A stretch of 64,000 bases of DNA from Oscillospiraceae bacterium (GCA_015063845.1 SVTJ01000002.1:1-64000); one strand, 5' to 3'. Numbered from the stretch's first letter, positions 44,178 to 53,318 are shown. Numbers and translations are program-made. Notes: generated from the sequence alone by a model not told the origin.

Positions 44178-44837
44178 ATGAAAATACTTTATGAGGATAA
44201 ATATATCGTTGTTTGCGAAAAGGCAGCGGGGGAGCTCTCCGAGGGTGAAGGAAGTAATGCTCTGCCGTCTTTGCTTTGCGCTTATTTTAAAGAAAAGGGC
44301 GTGGATAATACCACGGTATTTACCGTTCACAGGCTTGATCGAGAAACAACTGGTATTATGGTTTTCGCGCGTGACGCGAAGAGCGCGGCGCTGCTTTCGG
44401 AGAGTTTTAGGCAGAGAGACACGCAAAAGACATATCTTGCCGTGTGTCACGGAGAACTCGGGCAAAAAAGCGGAGAGCTTTGCGACCTGTTGTTTTATGA
44501 CAGACGCGCGGGCAAAAGCTACGTAACGGATAAAAAAAGAAACGGCGTCAAAGAGGCGTCTCTCGAATATGAGGTGCTTGACGAGAAAGAGGGACTGTCG
44601 CTGTTGCGAGTAAAGCTTCACACAGGAAGAACGCACCAAATAAGAGTGCAATTTGCTTCACGCAAGCATCCGCTTGTAGGTGACAGACGCTACGGCGCAC
44701 CAAAGAGTGAGTATGTTGGTGTGGCGCTCGTGGCGCATAGGCTTATTTTTGAGCACCCCGTAAGTAAAGAACAAATGACCTTTGAGAGTGATGTGCCAAA
44801 CACACCGCTGTGGAATGCGTTTAAAAAAACGAATTAG
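44178..44837 (+). CDS. RluA family pseudouridine synthase
   Basis: 219 residues. YEDKYIVVCEKAAGEL at the start, the catalytic Asp in VHRLDRETTGIMVFA near residue 61, LPSLLCAYFKEK before it, and LHTGRTHQIRVQFASRKHPLVGDRRYG near the end are RluA-family blocks. No S4 domain, so it is of the short class that acts on rRNA or tRNA uridines; the exact target is unknown. The ATG at 44178 has GAGGTG before it and the promoter lies upstream; the longer frame from 44118 overlaps the promoter. Confidence 0.92.
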   Translation: MKILYEDKYIVVCEKAAGELSEGEGSNALPSLLCAYFKEKGVDNTTVFTVHRLDRETTGIMVFARDAKSAALLSESFRQRDTQKTYLAVCHGELGQKSGELCDLLFYDRRAGKSYVTDKKRNGVKEASLEYEVLDEKEGLSLLRVKLHTGRTHQIRVQFASRKHPLVGDRRYGAPKSEYVGVALVAHRLIFEHPVSKEQMTFESDVPNTPLWNAFKKTN

Positions 44838-45147
44838 GATTTGTCGGGGACGCGTTTTTTGAGGGAAACTTCTTGAAAGAAGTTTCCCTCAAACTCCCTT
44901 CAAGAACTTTAAAACAAAATAGTTATTGTTACAGCCATAGGAAATATATAACTTTATTGTTTTTCTCTGAGGTAAAAACTCGTCGGACCCTACGTACCGA
45001 CGAGTTTTATGGGTATTTGAACGTTCTGCACGGCAATGAGTTTTTCAGCCCAATTAAAAAATAATAATTTCTTTGTGTTAAAGTTCTTAGAGAGGAACAC
45101 TCGCAAGCGTCGGCAAGCCTGTGCTAACCCACCGATAAATCCTAATT
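44832..45147. repeat. inverted-repeat element with hairpins, copy B
   Basis: The 16-base arms at 44832-44847 and 45132-45147 (core AATTAGGATTTGTCG) are inverted, with one mismatch, and match the outer arms of the element at 15992-16139. The interior holds the rluA-side terminator (44858-44893), a second hairpin (44975-44986 with 44997-45008) and about 120 bases with nothing recognisable. This and the next terminator fill the 377-base gap between 44838 and 45214; no gene is credible here. Confidence 0.7.
44858..44893 (+). terminator. terminator after the RluA-type gene
   Basis: A perfect 16-bp stem (44858-44873 with 44878-44893), loop TGAA. Its core (GAGGGAAACTTCT) is close to the copA terminator at 16154 and to the hairpin at 53288. 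Confidence 0.8.
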
Positions 45148-45177
45148 TATCTTTCTATTGCCACTGTAAAAAACAAA

Positions 45178-45214
45178 AGGAGCAACTCCAAAGAATGGGT
45201 TGCTCCTCGTTTTT
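45178..45214. terminator. bidirectional terminator before the 187-residue gene's end
   Basis: A 9-bp stem (45178-45186 with 45199-45207) extended by partial pairing, with A-rich sequence on the left and CGTTTTTTT on the right; it serves the minus-strand gene ending at 45215. Confidence 0.8.
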
Positions 45215-45778
45215 TTATTTATATTCAAAAAATTTAGTATTATACGCGACGCATATCTCCTGCGTTTCATTCAGGATAATAAGATAGAACTCATCTCCGA
45301 TGACCGAGGTGTTGCAGATGCCGTCTCCGCTCATGTTGTAAAGAGAGCTCCATTCATAGCAGCGTCTTGGGATACACCAATGTCTTGATGAAAAATAAAG
45401 AGCTTCCACCTCATCGACAGAATAGCGGTTATTGTTTGGATAAAGAGGGCTTATCCTACGTTTTCTGACGACGGTTTCGTGAGCGATATTAACAAGCTTA
45501 TCCTTGATGACCGTGTACTCTCCGCAAGTTACGGTGTTCTCAGATATATGCGCTGCGCGTATACGCGGTATAAAGATGATAGCGACTATTACGGGCAAAG
45601 CGAGAGAAAGCGTACCTGCTATCCAATGAAACTTAAACGCAACGGCTATAACGATGATCGACAATATCAAAAATGCGATAAGATATTCTATGATGTTCAA
45701 AAATTTTCGAGGATGTCTTTTCTTGAACGCTATTATATCTTGAGATATATTATTGTCCGTTAATACTTCTTTTCTCAT
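45215..45778 (-). CDS. membrane protein of unknown function
   Basis: 187 residues: about 30 cytoplasmic residues, two close membrane helices (about 32-52 and 55-73), then a soluble domain of 110 residues with CGEYTVIKDKLVNIAHETVVRKRR and several Cys (RHWCIPRRCYEW, GDGICN). The shape is that of small Firmicutes PH-like or YcxB-like membrane proteins, but no family is certain. It is 15 bases downstream of ddh, on the same strand. Confidence 0.65.
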   Translation of the reverse strand: MRKEVLTDNNISQDIIAFKKRHPRKFLNIIEYLIAFLILSIIVIAVAFKFHWIAGTLSLALPVIVAIIFIPRIRAAHISENTVTCGEYTVIKDKLVNIAHETVVRKRRISPLYPNNNRYSVDEVEALYFSSRHWCIPRRCYEWSSLYNMSGDGICNTSVIGDEFYLIILNETQEICVAYNTKFFEYK

Positions 45779-45793
45779 GCGCTTTTCCTTGTC

Positions 45794-46780
45794 TTATAAA
45801 AGAGTTTTTCTCAGCTCTTCTGCCGAGAGAGGGGAGAGAAGTGCGGGGGCAACGTCAAATACGGTCTTACAGCCGCTTTCGCCTCTTTGATTCATTCTGA
45901 CGGCAGCTCTCGCGTATGCAACTATGACAGACGCCGTAAACTCGGGATTGGAGTCGAGCTTGAGGCTATACTCGATAACGTGACTGTGCTCCTTGTTAAA
46001 GCCTGTTTTGCCCGTGCGGATAACAAAACCACCGTGAGGAATGCCGCTGTGGTCGCGTTCAAGCTCCTCTTTCGATATAAAATGAACGGTGGTGTCGTAG
46101 TCGGCAAAATAGTTGGGCATAGTTTTTATCTCGTTTTCGATGCGCGCAAGATCAGCGCCCTCTTTTGCAACCACGAAGCACTCGCGGATATGCTTTTGTC
46201 TCGTTGTTAGCTCAGGGCAGCTTCCGCTTCTCACCGCTTCAAGAGCGGCTTCTACGGGAATGGTGTACTGCTTTGCATCGGCAACTCCGTCTATACGGCG
46301 GATCGCATCCGAATGTCCCTGGCTTACTCCCTTGCCCCAGAAGGTGTAGTCCTTGCCCTCGGGAAGCACTGCGCCTGCATACATTCTGTTGAGTGAGAAC
46401 ATACCGGGGTCCCAACCGACGGAAATTATCGCGACCTTTCCTGCCGCTGCCGCTGCCTTGTTTACGTTCTCAAAGTGCTCGGGGATCTTCGCGTGGGTAT
46501 CAAAGCTGTCAACAACATTGAAAAGCTTAGCGAGCGTAGGGGTCTGCACAGGCAGGTCTGTCGCGCTTCCACCGCAAAGTATCATAACGTCTATATCGTT
46601 TTTATGGTCGGAAACCGTGTCGGCGTGATAAACGGGGACGCCAACGGTGTTTATTTTCACTGTCTCGGGAGCTCTGCGCGTAAAGACTGCCGCAAGCTCC
46701 ATATCGGGGTTTTGACGTATTGCTGCTTCTATACCGCGTCCGAGGTTTCCGTATCCGAAAATACCAACTCTTATGCTCAT
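45794..46780 (-). CDS. ddh: meso-diaminopimelate dehydrogenase
   Basis: 328 residues. NADP-binding GIFGYGNLGRGIE at residues 7-19, CGGSATDLP, VDSFDTHAKIPEHF, SVGWDPGMFSLNR and the KGVSQGHSDAIRRIDGV block, all typical of Ddh. It makes meso-DAP from tetrahydrodipicolinate in a single step with NADPH and ammonia, bypassing the acyl pathways, and so supports peptidoglycan and lysine synthesis. A clear promoter lies upstream (46821-46849). Confidence 0.95.
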   Translation of the reverse strand: MSIRVGIFGYGNLGRGIEAAIRQNPDMELAAVFTRRAPETVKINTVGVPVYHADTVSDHKNDIDVMILCGGSATDLPVQTPTLAKLFNVVDSFDTHAKIPEHFENVNKAAAAAGKVAIISVGWDPGMFSLNRMYAGAVLPEGKDYTFWGKGVSQGHSDAIRRIDGVADAKQYTIPVEAALEAVRSGSCPELTTRQKHIRECFVVAKEGADLARIENEIKTMPNYFADYDTTVHFISKEELERDHSGIPHGGFVIRTGKTGFNKEHSHVIEYSLKLDSNPEFTASVIVAYARAAVRMNQRGESGCKTVFDVAPALLSPLSAEELRKTLL

Positions 46781-46820
46781 AATTCTACCTCCGTGGGGAT
46801 AATCAAAAAATCACAAAAAA

Positions 46821-46849
46821 ATTATAGCACAAAAGAGACGCGGTTTCAA
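46821..46849 (-). promoter_or_regulatory. ddh promoter
   Basis: On the minus strand TTGAAA (46849-46844), 17 bases, TATAAT (46826-46821), with TGTGC before the -10. Confidence 0.82.
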
Positions 46850-46876
46850 TAGAAAGCGAGAAGTTTTTGTAAATTT

Positions 46877-47470
46877 TTACGCGAGAACGTTCTCGGAAAC
46901 ACCTACGATTGATTGTATACCGACGCCGTCCGCAAGAGCTGAAAACGCCTGTTCGTAGGGAAGCTCTATCATAGAGCCAAGAACGTGAAGAATACGCATC
47001 GTGGTAAATCCGTAGGTTGAAAGGCGACGGTCGAGCGCATCGTTGCTGTGAGCGCAAACGAGGATATCTCCGTCGGTAAAGCCCGATATTATGAGCGTGT
47101 GATAAAAGTCACCCGTGCTGTTGGCAAGTTGCACCACGTCGCCGACGGCAACGTCAGCCGCTCCTCTCGCGACAGTTGCGTACGGACCTTGGCTCATCTG
47201 ACCCACAAAGTCATTACTTTTGGTGAGAAAATCATAAAGAGCTTCAACGCTCGACCAAGCGGGAGCGCGGTCGTTTACCGTTCGGTAATACCAGCCGAAC
47301 GTGGGGGTGAAATCCATAACGGGAGCACCCGCAAGTAGCGATTGAGACACAAAATTCGTGCAGTTTCCACCACCGCCTGTGAAGTCTACGAAAAGCGGAT
47401 TGCGAGACAGTGCCCACTTCCTCGCATATTCTACCGCTTTATCTCTGTTATATGGGATTTGTACAAGCAT
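46877..47470 (-). CDS. amidase-domain (Amidase_6) protein
   Basis: 197 residues. YNRDKAVEYARKWALSRNPLFVDFTGGGGNCTNFVSQSLLAGA at the start is the PF12671-type putative amidase signature, with the NCTNFVSQ Cys as likely nucleophile; WSSVEALYDFL and GDVVQLANSTGDFYHTLIISG (His) complete a papain-like NlpC-type core. The family occurs in sporulation and cell-wall contexts. No signal peptide, so either cytoplasmic or secreted by another route. GGAGG precedes the ATG. Divergent from the SbcD-like gene. Confidence 0.82.
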   Translation of the reverse strand: MLVQIPYNRDKAVEYARKWALSRNPLFVDFTGGGGNCTNFVSQSLLAGAPVMDFTPTFGWYYRTVNDRAPAWSSVEALYDFLTKSNDFVGQMSQGPYATVARGAADVAVGDVVQLANSTGDFYHTLIISGFTDGDILVCAHSNDALDRRLSTYGFTTMRILHVLGSMIELPYEQAFSALADGVGIQSIVGVSENVLA

Positions 47471-47522
47471 AAATACCTCCGAAAAAATATTCTTTACAGT
47501 ATATGCAATCGCAATAATCCCC

Positions 47523-47551
47523 TTGAAGAATTTGTTGCGGTATGTTATAAT
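47523..47551 (+). promoter_or_regulatory. promoter of the SbcD/SbcC-like pair
   Basis: TTGAAG (47523-47528), 17 bases, TATAAT (47546-47551) with extended -10 (TGTTATAAT), 35 bases before the first start codon. Confidence 0.82.
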
Positions 47552-47585
47552 AGTAAGTGATATTAAAGATAAGGGAGGAAGAGGA

Positions 47586-48731
47586 ATGAGATTTCTCCAT
47601 ACGGGTGACTTTCACCTTGACAGTGCGTTTGGCGCGAGAGGAGCTGTGGCATCGCAGCTATGCCGCCAAAGACAAAGAGAACTGCTGAAAAGAGTATTTC
47701 GGCTTGCAAAGAGTGAGGAGTGCGATATGGTCCTTATCGCGGGAGACCTGCTTGACACTCTGTTTGTGTCTCCCGATACGCAAAAGGCTTGTATCTCGGT
47801 GTTTGCCGATTTTGAAAAACCTATAATAATTGCCCCGGGCAATCACGATTACTATACGGACGGCGGTTTTTACGCAAGTAAGGATATGCCGAAAAACGTT
47901 TACGTGTTCAATTCTCCCGAGCTTCAGTACTTTGATTTTCCAACGTTAAAGGTCACCGTGGCGGGATATGCTTTCACGTCCCCCGCGCTGTTGCGTTCGC
48001 CTCTTTGCGAGGTGGGAAGGCAGAGAGAGCAGTCGGCGGATATTTTGCTGCTTTGTGCTCACGCGGACGTGAATTCTCCAACGTCAAGATATGCTCCCGT
48101 GACAGAGGGAGACCTCTCGCGTCACGGCTTTGATTACATAGCTCTCGGACACGTTCATAACCCCAATGCAGAGTATCTTGGCGGCAGGGCGATATACTGC
48201 GGCTTCCCTGAGGGAAGGGCGTTTGACGAGCTCGGAGAGGGCGGTGTTTACGTCGTTGATATAGGAAGCGACCGAAAGGCAAGCGTTACACGTCATAAGA
48301 CATCTCGCGTAAGATACGTCAGCGAGAATTTGACACTTGAGGGGGTATCGGACGCTGAGCAAATAAATGAACTTATTAAAGAGAAGCTCGATGAGCTCGG
48401 TGCAGATGCGTATACGCATGTAAGACTTGAGCTTGAGGGCGTTATAAATCTTGATACCGAGATAGACACGGCACAGATTGAAAAGAGCTTTGCGGAGTGT
48501 CTTGCGTCAATAGAGATAACCGATGCCACGCTTTGTTTGCCCGACGGAGATTATCTTGACAAGGACGTAACTCTAAAGGGTGAATTCTACCGCACGCTCA
48601 GACCTTTGCTTTACAGCGACGATGCGGCAGAGCGAGCAAAAGCGCTGAGAGCGTTGAAGATAGGACTTGCGGCTATCGAGGGCAAAGATTTTACCGACAG
48701 GAGGGCAGAGAATGAAGATAACAGGGATTAA
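47586..48731 (+). CDS. SbcD/YhaO-like metallophosphoesterase (DNA repair exonuclease)
   Basis: 381 residues. MRFLHTGDFHLDSAFG (D-x-H), AGDLLDTLF, PGNHDYY, LLCAHADVN and ALGHVHNPN give all five metallophosphoesterase blocks. The protein is shorter than Mre11/SbcD and resembles B. subtilis YhaO. It likely forms a nuclease with the ATPase encoded next. The ATG at 47586 follows a GGAGGAAGAGG site and lies downstream of the promoter; the open frame back to 47358 is not used. It overlaps the next gene by 20 bases. Confidence 0.9.
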   Translation: MRFLHTGDFHLDSAFGARGAVASQLCRQRQRELLKRVFRLAKSEECDMVLIAGDLLDTLFVSPDTQKACISVFADFEKPIIIAPGNHDYYTDGGFYASKDMPKNVYVFNSPELQYFDFPTLKVTVAGYAFTSPALLRSPLCEVGRQREQSADILLLCAHADVNSPTSRYAPVTEGDLSRHGFDYIALGHVHNPNAEYLGGRAIYCGFPEGRAFDELGEGGVYVVDIGSDRKASVTRHKTSRVRYVSENLTLEGVSDAEQINELIKEKLDELGADAYTHVRLELEGVINLDTEIDTAQIEKSFAECLASIEITDATLCLPDGDYLDKDVTLKGEFYRTLRPLLYSDDAAERAKALRALKIGLAAIEGKDFTDRRAENEDNRD

Positions 48732-50982
48732 TATCGTTGAATTCGGCTGCCTTAAGGACACGGTGATATCCGTCAGCGACGGAATGAACATTCTTTCGGG
48801 AAAAAACGAGAGCGGAAAGAGCACGGTGATGTTGTTTATCCGCTTTATGCTGTACGGTCTGCCGAAAAGGTCGAGCAAGAATTACGACAGAGAAAGATGC
48901 CTGAGCTTCGACGGTCACCGCGCTGCGGGAAGTATGACACTTGTGCACGGTGGGAAAAACTATAAGATCGAAAGAAGCGCGGTTGGTACAAGCAAGATAA
49001 GCGAAACGCTCACGGTCGTTTGTACCGATACGGGAGAAAAGATACCGGGAGAGCCGCACGAGCTGTTTCTTGGAGTGCCGGGAGAGGTGTTCGAGAGCAG
49101 CTGCTCGGTAGGACAGATGAGAGCGGCAGACATAAGCCGCGCGCAGGCGGCGAGTGCTGTTGAAAATCTTATGGTCAGCGCGGACGAGAGCATTGACGTT
49201 AAAAAGGTGCTCGATAAGCTCGATAAGGTGAGAAGAGAGTACAAGCTCAACAAGGGCGAGGGCGGTTTGCTTTATAAGACGCAGGAGGAGATCTCCGAGC
49301 TTACCGCAAAGAAAAGAGCGGCAACCGAAAGATACGTAAGGTTTAACGAGCAAAAGGCACGCCTTGAAAGAAAGGAAAAGGACCTTGCGCTCACCCAGGC
49401 AGAGCTTTCTGACGGTGAGAGCAGGCTTGAAAAAATAAGAGCCGCACAAACTCTTGAGAGATTTGAGCGACTCGAAGCGTCGAGAAAAACACTGCTTATA
49501 AATAAAGAAGAGCTGAACTCGCTTGAAAACAGCTTTAGTGAGACGGGATTCGTGCCCGATGAGACGCACGTATTTTCGTTGCGCTCAGCTCTCGGAGAGC
49601 TTGGTGAAGCGGGTGGCGCGCTTAATCGTGCACAGAAGGAATACGAATGTGCCTCGGCAACAGGAGCGGACGCAGCTCTTGCCGAGATCGGCCGCAAGGC
49701 AGAGGCGGGCGGCGGAGTGGCGGCTATTATGGAGACGGCGGACAACGCCGATAGAAAGAGCCGTTCTGCGGTGGTTATTGGTGCGATATGTGCTTGTATC
49801 GGTGTTGTGCTTGCGGTAGTCGCGGCGCTTATGCTGTCATTGGCAGTCACCGTGGCTTGTGCGGCGATAGCGGTTATACTTGCAGTGGTTGCTGTATTGG
49901 AATTTATATCTTCTTCGAGCTTGAAAAAGCGTCGTGATGCGATCTGCTCGGAATACGGCAAGGAATATGCGGAGCTTGAGGGATATCTTTCGGAGTGTGT
50001 CGGACAGCTTGCGAGAAAAAGACAGGAAGAAGCCCAAATGGTCGCCGCAAGAGTTAAGAGAGACGCGGCAGTCGAGAGCGCGGAGAGAGCGAGACAAAGA
50101 CTTGCTTCGCTGGTTGCCTTGTCGAGAGCTCAAAAATGCGAGACGGTGATGGCACTTTGTGAGGCGGCGAATGCCGAGATACAAAGAAGTGAGCTGTTTT
50201 GTGCGCGACGAGACGAAATAAATAAGCAGATATACGCGCTTCGCGCGCTTTGCGAAAGTGATGCGGCGGCGCTTTCGGATTATGACGAGGAAGCGCTTCG
50301 CGCGTTTGTAGGCGATGATGTCCCCGCCACCGATGCGGCAAGTGTTGCGGCGGTTGAAAAGATAGTGAGATTTAACAAGGCGAAGCTTGCGGCGTTGTCT
50401 CTCGAGGTATCAAATCTTCGTGAATCCCAAGCGGCGCTTGGCGCGGGACTTTACGAAGACCCCGTTGAGCTCGGAGACCGAATTTTGGCTCTTGATAAAA
50501 AGCTTGAGCGTGATACGGAGTGCTTTGAGGCGCTTATGCTCGCAAAGGAGAGTATAGAGCAAGCAAGTACGTCCATGAGCGGAAACTTCACTCCCGAGAT
50601 CAGCAGACGGGCGGGGGAGATGCTCGCGCAGATAAGCGAAGGAAAGCATGCGTCCGCTCAGACCAATAAGAGTCTCGACCTCAATGTAGAGCAGGACGGA
50701 TTCACCTTCTCGGCGGATATGCTCAGCGGAGGAACTCGCGACGCGGCATACGTTTGCCTGAGGATAGCGCTGATGATAAAGCTTTTCGGGGCAGAGCTGC
50801 CGCCGTTGATGCTTGATGAGGCGATGTGTCAGTTTGATGACGGAAGAACAAAGACGATGCTTTCGCTTTTGTCAAGGCTTTATGAGGAGCTCGGTCTGCA
50901 GACATTGATATTCACTTGTCACAACCGCGAAGCGGAGATGTGTGAACAGCTCGGAATAAAAGCAAACAGTATAAAAATGTAA
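48712..50982 (+). CDS. YhaN/SbcC-like AAA ATPase with coiled coils
   Basis: 756 residues. Walker A GKNESGKST at 30-38, a Q-loop region (SCSVGQMR), then a coiled-coil arm (about 165-290), two membrane-like helices near 353-395 (IGAICACIGVVLAVVAALML and a second), another helical arm, and the ABC C-motif LSGGTRDAAYVCLR with Walker B PLMLDEAMCQFDD. The central hydrophobic pair is a known oddity of the YhaN group and suggests a membrane-anchored SMC-like DNA repair complex with the YhaO-like nuclease. GGAGGG precedes the ATG at 48712. Confidence 0.9.
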   Translation: MKITGINIVEFGCLKDTVISVSDGMNILSGKNESGKSTVMLFIRFMLYGLPKRSSKNYDRERCLSFDGHRAAGSMTLVHGGKNYKIERSAVGTSKISETLTVVCTDTGEKIPGEPHELFLGVPGEVFESSCSVGQMRAADISRAQAASAVENLMVSADESIDVKKVLDKLDKVRREYKLNKGEGGLLYKTQEEISELTAKKRAATERYVRFNEQKARLERKEKDLALTQAELSDGESRLEKIRAAQTLERFERLEASRKTLLINKEELNSLENSFSETGFVPDETHVFSLRSALGELGEAGGALNRAQKEYECASATGADAALAEIGRKAEAGGGVAAIMETADNADRKSRSAVVIGAICACIGVVLAVVAALMLSLAVTVACAAIAVILAVVAVLEFISSSSLKKRRDAICSEYGKEYAELEGYLSECVGQLARKRQEEAQMVAARVKRDAAVESAERARQRLASLVALSRAQKCETVMALCEAANAEIQRSELFCARRDEINKQIYALRALCESDAAALSDYDEEALRAFVGDDVPATDAASVAAVEKIVRFNKAKLAALSLEVSNLRESQAALGAGLYEDPVELGDRILALDKKLERDTECFEALMLAKESIEQASTSMSGNFTPEISRRAGEMLAQISEGKHASAQTNKSLDLNVEQDGFTFSADMLSGGTRDAAYVCLRIALMIKLFGAELPPLMLDEAMCQFDDGRTKTMLSLLSRLYEELGLQTLIFTCHNREAEMCEQLGIKANSIKM

Positions 50983-50985
50983 TAA

Positions 50986-51015
50986 AAAAAGGCAGAAGCA
51001 CGCTTCTGCCTTTTT
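50986..51015. terminator. bidirectional terminator between the SbcC-like gene and truB
   Basis: A 14-bp stem (50986-50999 with 51002-51015) with a two-base centre, A-run at left and T-run at right, between convergent genes. Confidence 0.92.
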
Positions 51016-51018
51016 GAT

Positions 51019-51939
51019 TTATAAAAATTTAATTGCTTTTATTGCTGAGCCGTCGGGATAGTCGCGGACTTCGCCGAGCGCGAAAAACTCTCCGCTTTCC
51101 GAGCACAGTCGCACACGCGTGCCAAGTTCAAAAGATGTGTGTATTTTCTTTTGATATATTTCGCAACCGTTTGTGCACAGCTTGTGATAAAAAGCGGGTA
51201 AGCGTACAGCGGCGAGGTCCTCGAAAAGACTTTGTGTGGGCAACAGCAGCTTAAGTCTTTCCTCTTCCGTTATGTCGGCGAGCTGTTCAAGAGTTACCGC
51301 GTTGCCGATGGAAAATCCGCCTGCCATAGTTCTGCAAAGTGTCGCCATCGTACCGCCACAGCCGAGCGCCGCGCCTATATCCGCGCAAAGGGTGCGTATG
51401 TACGTGCCCGATGAGCAGGTGACGTCAAGCAAATAGTCGCCTTCCGTATCGCAAGGCTCGGAGCTGATAGAGAAAACAGTGATCTTTCTCGGCTGTCGCT
51501 CTACGACAACGCCCGCTCTCGCAAGGTCACAAAGCTTTTTTCCGTCTACCTTCAGCGCACTGTACATAGGTGGTATCTGTTCTGTCTCCCCCAAAAATGA
51601 GCAGACCGCGTTTTTTACTTCCTCGTCAGAGGGGAGAACGCCCTCAAAACGGGTAAGCACAGTTCCTGTTATATCCTCAGTGTCGGTGGTCATGCCGAGG
51701 CGTAGTGTTGCTTTGTAAGCTTTTTTGTCGCTCACAAGATACTCCGCAGCCTTAGCGGCGCGACCGATGAGCATAACCAAAACTCCTTCCGCAAGCGGGT
51801 CGAGAGTGCCCGTGTGACCGACACGCTTTGTGCCGTAAAGCTTGCGTATCTTATATACCGCATCGTGAGAGGTAATACCGATGGGCTTATGAAGTACGAG
51901 TATTCCTGACGGTTCTGTCATTACTGCGTTTTCTGCCAT
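51019..51939 (-). CDS. truB: tRNA pseudouridine(55) synthase TruB
   Basis: 306 residues. LHKPIGITSHDAVYKIRKLYGTKRVGHTGTLDPLAEGVL with catalytic Asp47, then KAYKATLRLGMTTDTEDITG, QIPPMYSALKVDGKKLCDLARAG and TCSSGTYIRTLCADIGAALG. It makes pseudouridine 55 in the T-loop of tRNAs. The usual neighbours rbfA and ribF are absent. AAGGAGG precedes the ATG. The PUA-like C-terminal end (FALGEVRDYPDGSAIKAIKFL) is present. Confidence 0.96.
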   Translation of the reverse strand: MAENAVMTEPSGILVLHKPIGITSHDAVYKIRKLYGTKRVGHTGTLDPLAEGVLVMLIGRAAKAAEYLVSDKKAYKATLRLGMTTDTEDITGTVLTRFEGVLPSDEEVKNAVCSFLGETEQIPPMYSALKVDGKKLCDLARAGVVVERQPRKITVFSISSEPCDTEGDYLLDVTCSSGTYIRTLCADIGAALGCGGTMATLCRTMAGGFSIGNAVTLEQLADITEEERLKLLLPTQSLFEDLAAVRLPAFYHKLCTNGCEIYQKKIHTSFELGTRVRLCSESGEFFALGEVRDYPDGSAIKAIKFL

Positions 51940-51960
51940 ATATTACCTCCTTTTTGTTTT

Positions 51961-52533
51961 TTACTTAATGATTATTTGATCAAGCTCTCTTTTGGGCACA
52001 TAATGGACGTTATTTTCGTCTCTGTAATACTTTGTATCTCCGTCTTTCGCGGTGGTAAGAACCACCTCGTCTTCAGGCACGCCTATGCCAAGCAACAAAA
52101 CGGGTGTCAGCTCATCGGAGAGCGAGAGTGCATCTTGTATGACCTTAGCGGTTGCAGACCCTATCATACATCCGCCATATCCGTCTTCGGTGGCGGCGAG
52201 CATAACGGTCTGCGCGCATATGCCGACGTCTATCATAAATATAGGCTTGATAGGGGCGATAGACGTATCGTGGCACATTACCACAAATGCCGTGGGGCCG
52301 TGTCCCTCAGGTGGAAGCTTTTTTGAGAGAGATGCCGCCCAGCGAGTAAGAGGAAGAAGCTTTGCTACCTCTTTGGAGTTGGTGACTATCTTATACTTTA
52401 ACGCCTGTAGGTTCATAGCGGCGGGGCAGTGATTTGCCATTGCTATCCAGCGGCGTATGCTTTGCTCGGGAACAGCCGCGCCACTCACAAATTCTCTGTG
52501 GCTTCTGTTTTTGTCAACAAGCTCTTTTAACAT
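51961..52533 (-). CDS. nitroreductase family protein
   Basis: 190 residues. NRSHREF at the start (FMN-phosphate contact), the PAAMNLQALKYKIVTN block, DVGICAQTVMLAATEDGYGGCMIG (dimer and flavin contact) and VLLLGIGVPEDE. Compact nitroreductase-fold flavoprotein of the type common in anaerobes; the physiological electron acceptor is unknown. It lies 21 bases after truB and 12 before trmB in the direction of transcription trmB, nitroreductase, truB. Confidence 0.88.
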   Translation of the reverse strand: MLKELVDKNRSHREFVSGAAVPEQSIRRWIAMANHCPAAMNLQALKYKIVTNSKEVAKLLPLTRWAASLSKKLPPEGHGPTAFVVMCHDTSIAPIKPIFMIDVGICAQTVMLAATEDGYGGCMIGSATAKVIQDALSLSDELTPVLLLGIGVPEDEVVLTTAKDGDTKYYRDENNVHYVPKRELDQIIIK

Positions 52534-52545
52534 ATTTTTCTCCGT

Positions 52546-53199
52546 TTAGTTGAATTTTGCCCAGACAGAGCAGATGCTCTGACCCTTGTCCGAAAAATTC
52601 TTTTCGTATTCTGTCATAACGTTGTCTGCATTTTGAGGCTCCGAGTGAAGGTCGCGCGTTTGCCACACTATCTGCATACCAAACGCTTCGAATTCTTCAA
52701 GCGAAAAGTCGAAAAGACCTACGTTGTCGGTCTTGAATTTTAATATTCCGTCGTCCTTGAGGAGATTTTTGTATATCTCAAGAAACGTACGGTAGGTAAG
52801 GCGACGCTTTGCGTGCCCCGACTTTGGCCACGGATCGCTGAAGTTGAGATAAATGCAGTCAAGTGACTTCGCGCGAACGTTCTCGGCAAGCGTTTTTGCA
52901 TCACCGATAATAAATCTAAGATTGTCGTTCGGTCTTTCATCTGCGCGTGACTTGGCTTTTTCAAGCGCGATGCAGCATACGTCGGGCACTTTTTCCATTG
53001 CCACAAAGTTGACGTCGGGATATTTTTGCGCCATACCGCAGGCAAAATTGCCCTTTCCGCAACCGATCTCCATATGAACGGGATGTTTATCGGCAAATAC
53101 TCCGTCAAAGCCGTCCTTTAATACCTCAATATTTTCTATCAATAGCTCGGAGCAAGCGGCGATCCTCTCCGCTCCGTGCTTTTTCTTTCTCATTCTCAT
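52546..53199 (-). CDS. trmB: tRNA (guanine-N7-)-methyltransferase
   Basis: 217 residues. HMEIGCGKGNFACGMA (SAM loop), VAMEKVPDVCCIALEKA, IYLNFSDPWPKSGHAKRRLTYRTFLE (the TrmB hallmark) and a C-terminal TEYEKNFSDKGQSI. It methylates G46 of tRNA. The ATG at 53199 has a GGAG six bases upstream; the frame open to 53244 has no such site before its start. First gene of a minus-strand trio with the nitroreductase and truB. Confidence 0.95.
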   Translation of the reverse strand: MRMRKKKHGAERIAACSELLIENIEVLKDGFDGVFADKHPVHMEIGCGKGNFACGMAQKYPDVNFVAMEKVPDVCCIALEKAKSRADERPNDNLRFIIGDAKTLAENVRAKSLDCIYLNFSDPWPKSGHAKRRLTYRTFLEIYKNLLKDDGILKFKTDNVGLFDFSLEEFEAFGMQIVWQTRDLHSEPQNADNVMTEYEKNFSDKGQSICSVWAKFN

Positions 53200-53287
53200 T
53201 TTTTCTCCTGCTTTTGAGAAAGAAAAGCGGCAAAAAATCACCACTCAACTATCCAAAAGAATTTTAAAAAGTTATTGAAAGGGATTT

Positions 53288-53318
53288 GGGGGAAGCTTCC
53301 TTCAAGAAGCTTTCCCCC
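53288..53318 (-). terminator. imperfect hairpin after ychF
   Basis: GGGGGAAGCTT pairs with AAGCTTTCCCCC with one bulged base, 11 bp. It lies beyond the ychF stop on the minus strand and resembles the hairpins at 16154 and 44858. Confidence 0.6.

Noticed and set aside
44873-45064. 63-residue plus-strand frame in the gap after the RluA-type gene
   Set aside because: It starts inside a terminator stem and crosses a second hairpin; no binding site and no recognisable motif.
48691-49569. 292-residue minus-strand frame opposite the SbcC-like gene
   Set aside because: Antisense of a coiled-coil coding region, which often leaves long open shadows.
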